Shown here piece after piece: positions 45,891-53,585 of a DNA stretch of 64,000 nt. Both the position numbers and the translations under genes were made by a program. The stretch is taken from the NCBI GenBank assembly GCA_021773135.1, contig JAJFKP010000051.1:186001-250000 (forward strand). The letters run 5' to 3'. The notes under the pieces were generated by a model that did not search any database, was not told the origin of the DNA, and worked only from the letters and a program-made list of their open reading frames with translations. The DNA comes from Woeseiaceae bacterium. GTDB taxonomy: Bacteria > Pseudomonadota > Gammaproteobacteria > Steroidobacterales > Woeseiaceae. Numbering within the stretch: the first letter of the stretch is position 1; every line of letters begins with the position of its first letter.

Positions 45891-46391
45891 TTACTCGCGC
45901 AGCAGCGCGCGAATTTCGGTCAAATATTTCTCTTCGTAACCCGGCTTGTAGCCATGATGAACGTGGCGGACGTTGCCCTCGCGATCTACGAGAACCGTTA
46001 CCGGCATCGCTTCGACTTCGTACAACTTGCTGACTTCCTTGCGCTCATCAAAAAGCACCGGGAAGTTAACGCCAAGTTCTTCGATCATTTGCATCGCGCG
46101 GCGCGAATCGTCGTCGATATTAACGCCAAGCAGGCTAAAGCCAACCCGCTCATATCGATTGTAGAGATCGTCAAGTAACGGCATTTCCTGACGACAAGGG
46201 CCACACCAGGTCGCCCAGAAATTAATCATTACGACATCGCCACGATGCTCACTTAGGCGCAGGTTGTCGCCACCGGAACTCTTCAAAACGAAATCCGGCG
46301 CGGATTGTCCTTCCAGGGATGATGACGCCAGCGACGTGGCTGCAAATACTGAGAAAGCTGCTCCTAGCAGTAGTGTCTTTAGTCCTTTCAT
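45891..46391 (-). CDS. Periplasmic TlpA-like thioredoxin
   Basis: 166 residues from the ATG at 46391, with AGGAAG upstream and a signal peptide following at once ('TLLLGAAFSVFAATSLASSS'). The active site is 'FWATWCGPCRQEMPLLDDLY' (WCGPC), and the cis-Pro 'EAMPVTVLVDREGNVRHVHH' is intact. It is a reducing thiol protein of the TlpA/ResA type, active in the periplasm. It is the first gene of the ExbBD/TPR block (67-bp gap to the next start) and may keep envelope proteins reduced; but it could be a separate unit. Confidence 0.88.
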   Translation of the reverse strand: MKGLKTLLLGAAFSVFAATSLASSSLEGQSAPDFVLKSSGGDNLRLSEHRGDVVMINFWATWCGPCRQEMPLLDDLYNRYERVGFSLLGVNIDDDSRRAMQMIEELGVNFPVLFDERKEVSKLYEVEAMPVTVLVDREGNVRHVHHGYKPGYEEKYLTEIRALLRE

Positions 46392-46912
46392 GATCACTTC
46401 CTTTGTCTTTGCCCGCGGCTCACAAACGACCGGACAGGCGCTTTCGAGAAATCTCAAATGAGAATCCTCCACAAACGTCGATGAACTTTTTAGTGCACGA
46501 CCAACCGAGCTCGACTTTCACAACTCAGCCGAAAAAAGGTCAACGCAATAGAGCGACCATCGACGCCAGGTCCTTGACGTGCATAGTGACTGTTGACTCC
46601 TTTTGAGGCCGTGATGACGTTCACAAATGACTCCAACGGCCTGAACATAATTGCAATTCTGGAAATTCGAACGAACCGAAAGGCACAGCCCAATTGTCGA
46701 AATTATGTAAAACAAATTCGTTTGCGTGATCTCGCAGACAGGACCGCCAAAATACCGGCACCCAAAAACCGGAATCGCCAAGAAATCCGCACAGTAATGC
46801 GCCTGCCTAATTTCTATAATAGACGTATATTTATGAATTCAAAGGGAAAAGACGTCGCTGATCTGCGACATAGCACGTTGCGCCTGCGCGACATGCAGGA
46901 AAAAATCCGTTT
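46392..46912. other. 521-bp region upstream of the ExbBD/TPR block
   Basis: No full-length gene is seen. It should hold the minus-strand promoter for the thioredoxin gene; TTGACC (revcomp of 46537-46542) is a possible -35, but no good -10 follows. A 7-bp inverted repeat, AGGCCGT (46606-46612) and ACGGCCT (46636-46642), sits in the middle. A small plus-strand reading frame at its right end is listed among the findings. Confidence 0.45.
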
Positions 46913-47944
46913 TTAATCAGGGGGTCGCAGGCCATCCGAATAGTACATCTCGCCATCGGCATTTATTACGATCCCTTCGTAATCCGGCAAAGTCGAAATC
47001 AGGCGCAGACCCTGATCAACTCCCATGACGAATACGGAGGTCGATAGTGCGTCGGTCATGACTGCGTCGGGCCCGATTATCGTAGCCGAACGCACTTCAC
47101 CGGCCGGTGCGCCGGTCGCGGGGACGATGATGTGGTGATAGCGTTCGCCGTCTTCGACGAAAAATCGCTCATAGTCGCCGGAAGTCGAAATAGCCTCGTC
47201 GGCCAGCGGTATAGTGACCGCAACTTCATCGTCATTGCGCGGGTTTTGTATGCCCACCATCCACGTCTGTCCAAGACGGTCGCCCAGTAACCGCGTATCG
47301 CCCCCGGCGGTGACGCGTGCATGCCGAACGCCGTAGCGCTTCGCTATATCGACGCCACGCTCGACCGCGTAGCCCTTGGCAATGCCGCCGAGATTAATTC
47401 GTACGCCTTCCGCCAAGAAGTGCACCGTGCGCTGATTACGATCGGTCTTCACCAGGCGGTAGTCGATCAATGGCAGCTCAGATGCCACAACCTGCTCGCT
47501 TGGTCGCAGTCGCTGCCTGAAATCGTAGTGCTGGCCGACGCTGTCATAGGTAATGTCGAATGCACCTCGCGTCAGGACGGATATGTCCAGCGCCCTCTCA
47601 ACCAGCTCGAAAAGTTCGTCGCCTGCCGCAACCGGATGTTTCGCTGCGTCCCGGTTGACGCTCGAAATCAGACTGTCGTCGATGTAGGTGCTCATCATCT
47701 GATCGAGCCGGGCAACTTCCGCAAACACGGCGGCGACAGCCTCCTTGCCTTTCTCCGGGTCGTCGTGCCACAGGTAAACGCTGACTTCCGTGCCCATGTG
47801 GGCCTCGGCTGCGCCAATCCACTCGGCGGACGAAGGCCTTGAAATTATTGAAATTGCTGCCAAAACAGTTGCTAGTGTTACGCAAGACAAGCGTTTATGC
47901 TTGCGGGCACTACTACTCACCGGGGAGGTGGACTGTGTCGACAT
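46913..47944 (-). CDS. apbE: FAD:protein FMN transferase (ApbE)
   Basis: 343 residues from the ATG at 47944, with GAGGA 9 bp upstream; an ATG at 47953 touches the GAGGA and is unlikely. A signal peptide ends near 'RPSSAEW'. The ApbE core is clear: 'VRINLGGIAKGYAVERGVDI' (FAD and metal binding), 'ARVTAGGDTRLLG', and 'AVMTDALSTSVFVMG' with the metal-binding Asp/Thr. It attaches FMN to a Thr/Ser of periplasmic or membrane proteins (NQR, RNF, FMN-binding domains); no such partner is in the window. Its first 10 bases overlap the start of lemA on the other strand. Confidence 0.93.
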   Translation of the reverse strand: MSTQSTSPVSSSARKHKRLSCVTLATVLAAISIISRPSSAEWIGAAEAHMGTEVSVYLWHDDPEKGKEAVAAVFAEVARLDQMMSTYIDDSLISSVNRDAAKHPVAAGDELFELVERALDISVLTRGAFDITYDSVGQHYDFRQRLRPSEQVVASELPLIDYRLVKTDRNQRTVHFLAEGVRINLGGIAKGYAVERGVDIAKRYGVRHARVTAGGDTRLLGDRLGQTWMVGIQNPRNDDEVAVTIPLADEAISTSGDYERFFVEDGERYHHIIVPATGAPAGEVRSATIIGPDAVMTDALSTSVFVMGVDQGLRLISTLPDYEGIVINADGEMYYSDGLRPPD

Positions 47945-48525
47945 TAGTAACATTCCTCGCGGTAATCGCGGCGCTCATAATATTCGCAATCGGCATCTAT
48001 AATAGCCTGATTAATCTTAGAAACCGCGTCAAAAACGCGTTTGCCCAGATTGATGTTCAACTGACACGCCGACACGACCTGATTCCGAACCTGGTCGAGG
48101 CCGTAAAAGGCTACATGAAACATGAGCGCGAAACCCTGGAAGCCGTTATCAATGCCAGAAACTCTGCCGTGTCCAGTCTCGATAAAGCCAAAATTGACCC
48201 GTCCAATGCAGCCGCCATGCAAGAGCTTGGCAAATCCGAAGGCGCGCTAGGTGCGGCACTCGGCAGACTTTTTGCATTGTCCGAAGCCTACCCGGACCTG
48301 AAGGCGAATCAAAATATGATCCAGTTTCAGGAGGAATTGACCAGCACTGAAAACAAGGTCGCTTTCTCACGCCAGGCATTCAACGACGCGGTTCTCACGT
48401 ACAACAACAAAGCCGAAAACTTTCCTAACAATTTTATAGCGGGCATGTTTGGATTCGAACTTGCAAGCTTCCTTGAGATCGAGACACCCGAAATGCGTGA
48501 AGTACCCGAGGTCAGTTTCACTTAG
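47935..48525 (+). CDS. LemA-family protein
   Basis: 196 residues from the GTG at 47935; GGGGAGG lies just upstream, and an N-terminal membrane helix (about 2-22) follows as in other LemA proteins. The signature 'IYNSLINLRNRVKNAFAQID', 'VQLTRRHDLIPNLVEAVKGY' and 'ETLEAVINARNSA' is clear; the rest is a helical bundle. The longer frame from 47839 would run far into apbE and is rejected. The next gene is an M48 protease; LemA and HtpX-like proteases are often neighbours, but the function of the pair is unclear. Confidence 0.93.
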   Translation: MSTLVTFLAVIAALIIFAIGIYNSLINLRNRVKNAFAQIDVQLTRRHDLIPNLVEAVKGYMKHERETLEAVINARNSAVSSLDKAKIDPSNAAAMQELGKSEGALGAALGRLFALSEAYPDLKANQNMIQFQEELTSTENKVAFSRQAFNDAVLTYNNKAENFPNNFIAGMFGFELASFLEIETPEMREVPEVSFT

Positions 48526-48587
48526 GTTTCCAGAAACGCGAAGCGCACGAAGTTGGCGGCACGCAACCTCGTTACTGAAGCGCAGCT

Positions 48588-50492
48588 ATGAATTTTTTTG
48601 ACGCACAGGATAATGCGAAACGAGCCACTCGCTGGCTTGTGATTATTTATGTTGCAGCGACGATCCTGATTGTCGCGGGCGTCACGGCCATCGTCGGTGC
48701 AGTATTTTATTCCGCTGAACAGGGTGAAATTGCAAGCCCTGCTGTCCTTGGCGGTACTGCGTTGCTCACCGCGCTGTTCATCTTTGGCGCTACGCTTTAC
48801 AAGACCTCAGTTTTATCAGGTGGCGGGGGACGCGTTGCCAAAGACATGGGCGGCACTCTGGTGCCTACGGATGTGCAGGACCCCCTGCGCAGACGGCTAC
48901 GCAATGTCGTCGAAGAAATATCCATTGCGTCCGGCGTGCCTGTACCTGAAATATACGTACTCGAAGCCGAGAGTGGCATCAATGCGTTTGCGGCTGGGTT
49001 TACGCCGGGCGACGCAGCAATCGCCGTCACCCGTGGCATGCTTGAGCAGCTCAACCGCGCGGAACTGCAGGGCGTTGTCGCGCACGAATTCAGTCATATC
49101 CTGAATGGCGATATGCGCCTTAACATCCGCATGATGGGCGTACTGTTCGGCATCATGGTGCTCGGCATTATCGGCCGAATGGTGCTGCGCGGCAGCTATC
49201 ACGGCAGCTATGTTTCCAGCAGACGAGACCGGGGTGCCCCGGCAATAATGATGATCGGCCTGGGGCTGACCATTCTCGGTTGGATAGGCGTTTTTTTTGC
49301 GCGGCTTATAAAAGCGGCAGTCTCGCGGCAACGCGAATTACTGGCCGACGCGTCTGCAGTGCAATTCACACGACAAACCGACGGCATTGCCAACGCGCTG
49401 AAGAAGATTGGCGGCTACAGTCACCATTCATACATTCGTGCTGCAGACCCTGAGGAAGTCAGTCACATGTTGTTCGCACACGGCTTACCGAAAATATCCT
49501 CGCTGTTTGCCACTCACCCGCCGCTTGCACAACGAATTCAGGCGCTCGACCCTTCCTTCACGACAGATGATTACCCGGACGTCGATGTGAATCAGATCGG
49601 CGACGCGACGGCGCCAGAGCAGGCTGCGGGATTTGCAGGCGCGGCTGCAGAATTTTCCGCTGACAAGCAAATAAGAGTGGATACAAGCATCACTGATTCA
49701 ATCGGTCAGCCAACTGCAGAGCACATTGCCTTTGCACACAGACTGCGCCGTTCGATTCCAGCTATGCTCTATGACGCTGCACATTCACCGAGCGGGGCTT
49801 ACCTGCTGGCGCTGGCGCTGGTTCTCGATTCACCCTATGCGGATCGTCAAATCGCCATTATCGAAAGCCAGCTAGGCGACCGACGAGCACAGCTGGTCCG
49901 GCGATACTTCGATGAACTCAATAACATCGGCGCAGCCTATCGTTTGCCATTGCTGGAAATCGCTTTCCCGGAACTCAAACAGCGCCCTGCGGCGAAGCTC
50001 GAGTACCTGCTCAACCTGGTCCGGCGACTGATTGAAGTGGACGGCAAGGTTGATTTACGCGAATTCTGCTACTACCGAATTCTTGCCCGCCACCTTGAAC
50101 AGGCGATCTCCCCGGCCGTTGATCAAAAAGGCAATCGAGTCTCAAAATCTGCTGCCCGGCAGGCGGCGAAAAACCTGGTAAGAATTGTCGCCGATCAGGG
50201 TCATACGGATGCCGCGGCCCGCGAGGCGGCGTTCGCCGCGGGGATCAGCCTGTTTGGCGGCTGGGCGGGTGAACAGCAAAGTTTTGCCACAGAAGAACAG
50301 ACTGTCGAAACGCTGAATAACGCCCTCGACGTACTACGCATGATTAATTCATCGGGCCGCCAGAGTCTGATTCAGGCGGTAACGAAAACGGTTTCCCATG
50401 ACGGCAAGCTAACCACCACAGAAGGCGAGCTTTTACGGGCAATCTGCGCAAGCCTTGATTGTCCACTTCCACCAATTCTCTCAACTCCCTGA
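48588..50492 (+). CDS. M48-family membrane metalloprotease with C-terminal extension
   Basis: 634 residues. The N-terminal half is HtpX-like: two membrane helices (about 15-42, 55-75), 'GINAFAAGFTPGDAAIAVTR', the zinc motif HEFSH at 166-170, two more helices and 'RQRELLADASAVQFTR' with the third zinc ligand Glu. HtpX is about 290 residues; the extra C-terminal 290 residues are helical, with 'VDGKVDLREFCYYRILARHL' and 'THDGKLTTTEGELLRAI'-like segments recalling TerB-type acidic helices. It probably degrades damaged membrane proteins. It follows lemA by 62 bp. Confidence 0.9.
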   Translation: MNFFDAQDNAKRATRWLVIIYVAATILIVAGVTAIVGAVFYSAEQGEIASPAVLGGTALLTALFIFGATLYKTSVLSGGGGRVAKDMGGTLVPTDVQDPLRRRLRNVVEEISIASGVPVPEIYVLEAESGINAFAAGFTPGDAAIAVTRGMLEQLNRAELQGVVAHEFSHILNGDMRLNIRMMGVLFGIMVLGIIGRMVLRGSYHGSYVSSRRDRGAPAIMMIGLGLTILGWIGVFFARLIKAAVSRQRELLADASAVQFTRQTDGIANALKKIGGYSHHSYIRAADPEEVSHMLFAHGLPKISSLFATHPPLAQRIQALDPSFTTDDYPDVDVNQIGDATAPEQAAGFAGAAAEFSADKQIRVDTSITDSIGQPTAEHIAFAHRLRRSIPAMLYDAAHSPSGAYLLALALVLDSPYADRQIAIIESQLGDRRAQLVRRYFDELNNIGAAYRLPLLEIAFPELKQRPAAKLEYLLNLVRRLIEVDGKVDLREFCYYRILARHLEQAISPAVDQKGNRVSKSAARQAAKNLVRIVADQGHTDAAAREAAFAAGISLFGGWAGEQQSFATEEQTVETLNNALDVLRMINSSGRQSLIQAVTKTVSHDGKLTTTEGELLRAICASLDCPLPPILSTP

Positions 50493-50646
50493 TAAACAAA
50501 ATTATTCGGTGAGTCCGGGAAGCAATTCGCGTATCATATACGGGCGTGATGGATACGTTCGTCACCGACTCTGAAAAGTTAAAGAGCTGTTTGCCTTGGG
50601 CGGCGACAGCGTACAACCTTAGATTCACTATTTTAGGAATAGAATC

Positions 50647-51456
50647 ATGCGTTTACGCCAATATACTCTCGTAGTAGTACTCTCCATTCTGACGTCAATG
50701 CCAGCAATAGCGGAGACCAAAGAAGAAAACCGCATTGCTGACGCGACTGACGTCGTTGATCAACTGTTGCGGATCCCCGAGCAATCCGTTCCGCCGGCCC
50801 TGCTTTCGCGTGCATATGGGGTCGCGGTTATCCCCGACGTCATCAAGGTTGGATTCGGTCTCGCAGCGCACCGCGGCAAGGGATTGCTGGTAGTGAGGCA
50901 GGACGATGGCAGCTGGAGCAATCCGGCATTCGTAAAGCTGACCGGAGGCAGCGTTGGTTTACAGATCGGTGCTCAATCGACCGACATCATTCTCGTTTTC
51001 AAAACCCGCCGTAGCGTGGAAGGAATCACGAACGGCAAACTGACATTGGGCGCGGACGCATCAATTGCTGCCGGACCGGTTGGCCGACACACGGCTGCCG
51101 CAACCGATATCAAGTTTAAGTCCGAGGTCTACTCCTACGCACGAAGCCGCGGGCTGTTCGCTGGCATCGCACTGGCAGGTGCCGGTGTGACGATGGATCG
51201 AAAAGCCAATGCCGCTTACTACGGCACGGCCAATATCACGCCGGAACAAATTTTTGCCAGCAGCGGCAATGCGGCACCGCGATCGGCAAACAGCTTTGTC
51301 CAGTTGCTGACCGCCCAGACCCGCAGGTTGCCCCTGGGTGGCGACGCGATTGCGCAATCCAAGGAAGCAGGCATATCGGAACTGCAGAAGCCGCGGGAGC
51401 AGCGTGAATCCGAGGTTCGCACTTACGGCATGAATAATCGCGATCCTTATGAGTAG
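50647..51456 (+). CDS. SYLF-domain (Ysc84-like) exported protein
   Basis: 269 residues with a signal peptide ending 'MPAIAETK'. The SYLF domain covers about residues 35-215: 'IPEQSVPPALLSRAYGVAVI', 'GFGLAAHRGKGLLVVRQDDG', 'FKTRRSVEGITNGKLTLGAD'. The domain binds phospholipids in eukaryotes; bacterial members are secreted and poorly studied. The last 55 residues are polar. AGGAAT lies upstream of the ATG. It is 154 bp from the M48 gene and 31 bp before the MscS gene. Confidence 0.9.
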   Translation: MRLRQYTLVVVLSILTSMPAIAETKEENRIADATDVVDQLLRIPEQSVPPALLSRAYGVAVIPDVIKVGFGLAAHRGKGLLVVRQDDGSWSNPAFVKLTGGSVGLQIGAQSTDIILVFKTRRSVEGITNGKLTLGADASIAAGPVGRHTAAATDIKFKSEVYSYARSRGLFAGIALAGAGVTMDRKANAAYYGTANITPEQIFASSGNAAPRSANSFVQLLTAQTRRLPLGGDAIAQSKEAGISELQKPREQRESEVRTYGMNNRDPYE

Positions 51457-51487
51457 TCGCGTGCACGGCTAGACCCGAAAGAATTCT

Positions 51488-52564
51488 TTGCAGGAATTTA
51501 TCGAACAAACTCAGGCATGGGTCCAGTTGCTTGGACCCAATGTCTATCTCCAGGCAGCGGCAATCGCTGCAATCTTTGTCATCATCGGAAAAATCGCCGA
51601 CCTGGTAATTTCTCGACTGATCGCAAAGCTCGTTAGCCGCTCCCAAACTGACGTCGATGACAATCTCGTGGCGATACTGCATCGCCCGGTTTTCATATCT
51701 TTTGTCCTGCTCGGTCTTGCATTGGCAACCGACCGGCTGCAAATGCTCGAAGCACCAGAATACCTGACGCTCGGAATCATAAAAACCATAGCGATCGTAA
51801 TCTGGTACAACTGTTTTCGAGGACTCGTGCAAATCCTCATTGCCGCAGTCGCACGACGCCGTGGCGCCAGCAAAGTTCCGGAGAGCATGTTACCGCTGGT
51901 GAATAATGTCCTGAAGGTCGCTCTGTTTGCACTCGCCGTCTATTTCTTCTTCCTCGCCTGGAACATCGACGTTACTGCCTGGCTCGCATCCGCAGGAATC
52001 GTTGGTCTCGCGCTCAGCTTTGCCGCAAAGGACACGCTTTCCAATCTTTTTGCCGGCGTCTCTATCGTGGCCGATGCTCCTTACAAAACCGGCGACTTCA
52101 TAACGCTGGATACAGGTGAGCGTGGCATGGTTACACACATAGGTCTGCGCAGTACCAGAATTCTCACCCGCGACGATATCGAAATTACTATTCCAAACGG
52201 GATAATCGGGAACACAAAAATTGTCAATGAGGCTGGCGGGCCTTCTACCAAACATCGTATTCGAATTCCGGTCGGCGTCGCGTACGGCAGTGATGTCGAC
52301 GCAGTAATCGCAACGCTAATGGCGGTCGCGGAAGACCACGAAGAAGTCTGCAAAGCGCCTGCGCCACGAGTTCGGTTTCGCCAATTCGGAGCGTCAAGCC
52401 TGGACTTTGAAATGCTTTGCTGGATAGACCTGCCGGTCAATCGGGGTCGCATGGTTCACGAGTTGAACTGTGCCGTCTATAAAAGTTTTCGCACGGGCGG
52501 CATCGAGATTCCGTTTCCGCAAAGAGACCTACATGTCAGGAGCATGCCAGCGCCGGTCGAATGA
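51488..52564 (+). CDS. MscS-family mechanosensitive ion channel
   Basis: 358 residues from a TTG start at 51488; no better ATG precedes the first helix. Four to five membrane helices cover about 15-180. The pore helix and beta-domain entry are clear: 'WLASAGIVGLALSFAAKDTL', 'SNLFAGVSIVADAPYKTGDF', then 'ITLDTGERGMVTHIGLRSTR' and 'TIPNGIIGNTKIVNEAG'. It opens on membrane tension to release solutes in osmotic down-shock. It converges on the EexN-like gene with a 2-bp gap. Confidence 0.93.
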   Translation: MQEFIEQTQAWVQLLGPNVYLQAAAIAAIFVIIGKIADLVISRLIAKLVSRSQTDVDDNLVAILHRPVFISFVLLGLALATDRLQMLEAPEYLTLGIIKTIAIVIWYNCFRGLVQILIAAVARRRGASKVPESMLPLVNNVLKVALFALAVYFFFLAWNIDVTAWLASAGIVGLALSFAAKDTLSNLFAGVSIVADAPYKTGDFITLDTGERGMVTHIGLRSTRILTRDDIEITIPNGIIGNTKIVNEAGGPSTKHRIRIPVGVAYGSDVDAVIATLMAVAEDHEEVCKAPAPRVRFRQFGASSLDFEMLCWIDLPVNRGRMVHELNCAVYKSFRTGGIEIPFPQRDLHVRSMPAPVE

Positions 52565-52566
52565 TG

Positions 52567-53145
52567 TTATTCCGGCGACTCCTGGCGCCTCTTAAGTTCT
52601 TCGCGTATCGCTCCCAGGTCTGTTGCCGGTGCATCGATCGGATCGTCGACAGTTGCCGGCGGAGCATCAGCGGGAAGCTCCGGGGCCGGTTCGACGTTTA
52701 TTGAGGGCGCGTTGCTCGAAGGTTGCGGGCTGGCAGCGGGCGGCGGTGTCGATACCTCTCCCGGCGCTGTGCCACCGAACAGGTATTCCTCTTCCTCACG
52801 CCGGCGCTGGTCTTCCAAGGCACGGCGACGAGCCTCCGCGGCCGCTTCCTGTGTCCGGCGAAACGCCTGCCTTTTTCGTTCTGATTGTTTTTCGAGACTT
52901 TCTCGCCGTGTCCGCTCAGCCGCAGCTTCTAACTTGTTTACGGCTTCCCGGGCATTCATACATTCAGCAATGTACTTGGATTGCGCGCGATTCTGACCAC
53001 AGCGCACCATCGTCGCCTCGAGCAGACGCGGATTCTCTATGAATTCTGCAGCCGAAATTGGCGGCACTTCCTCGGCACAGGCACCGAGGAGCAGAAGTCC
53101 ACAGAAGCAGCTTGTCTGCTGCAGAATTTTCATTGCCGTTCGCAT
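52567..53145 (-). CDS. EexN-like lipoprotein with charged coiled coil
   Basis: 192 residues from the ATG at 53145 (an ATG at 53133 is also possible). The N-terminus is a lipoprotein signal with 'LLLGAC'. The mature start 'ISAAEFIENPRLLEATMVRC', followed by 'SKYIAECMNAREAVNKLEA', is an EexN-type motif (two Cys around an N-x-x-L-x-x-x helix). A highly charged Arg/Glu coiled coil follows (about 75-125), then a Pro/Ala-rich tail. EexN proteins were first described in conjugative entry exclusion, but most relatives are unlinked to conjugation; none is seen here. Confidence 0.72.
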   Translation of the reverse strand: MRTAMKILQQTSCFCGLLLLGACAEEVPPISAAEFIENPRLLEATMVRCGQNRAQSKYIAECMNAREAVNKLEAAAERTRRESLEKQSERKRQAFRRTQEAAAEARRRALEDQRRREEEEYLFGGTAPGEVSTPPPAASPQPSSNAPSINVEPAPELPADAPPATVDDPIDAPATDLGAIREELKRRQESPE

Positions 53146-53202
53146 GTCATATAAACCGCAGTCCTGGCCCACACATGGCCAGATTGCGGCATATCATAGC
53201 AT

Positions 53203-53232
53203 TGGGCGAGTTGGCCACATTGTGGGCGAGTT
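53203..53232. repeat. Short direct repeat upstream of the small lipoprotein gene
   Basis: TGGGCGAGTT occurs at 53203-53212 and again at 53223-53232, a 20-bp period (two helical turns), between two divergent lipoprotein genes. Paired sites at this spacing can bind a dimeric regulator, but there is no other evidence. Confidence 0.4.
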
Positions 53233-53321
53233 CGCGTTTTCGCCCGTCAACGCATTGGTTCTGACCGCGTTATATCTGTGACAAAGGATTTTGTCCAGTG
53301 TGTACGACCAGGGAGGTCAAT

Positions 53322-53513
53322 ATGAAAAAAATACTATTTATCAGTATGTTATTGCTGTTTCAAAGCGCATGCACCACGCCTGCAAGCAAACCTGCGGCGC
53401 CAGGCAGCCTGCTGAATTTCATCGATCTGGCCGCCGAAATCTCGGTCGAACATGAAGTTATCGAAGCCGCCGCCGCACTGGACGACGACGAATCCGGACA
53501 TTCCACTGACTGA
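53322..53513 (+). CDS. Small lipoprotein of unknown function
   Basis: 63 residues from the ATG at 53322, with GGGAGG 5 bp upstream, a strong ribosome site. The N-terminus is a lipoprotein signal ('ILFISMLLLFQSAC'). The mature part of about 45 residues is acidic and helical ('EISVEHEVIEAAAALDDDES'). No family is recognised. It lies 72 bp upstream of the MFS-acyltransferase gene on the same strand. Confidence 0.68.
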   Translation: MKKILFISMLLLFQSACTTPASKPAAPGSLLNFIDLAAEISVEHEVIEAAAALDDDESGHSTD

Positions 53514-53585
53514 CGACTTTGCTCGGCGCACCGACCTGCCGGCGAAGAGGATACTGGCAGTGTGCTAAGTTGATATAGTTCGCGC

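Noticed and set aside
47839-47934. Extended start of lemA inside apbE
   Set aside because: LemA proteins begin with the membrane helix, and GTG at 47935 has GGGGAGG just upstream; the extra residues match nothing.
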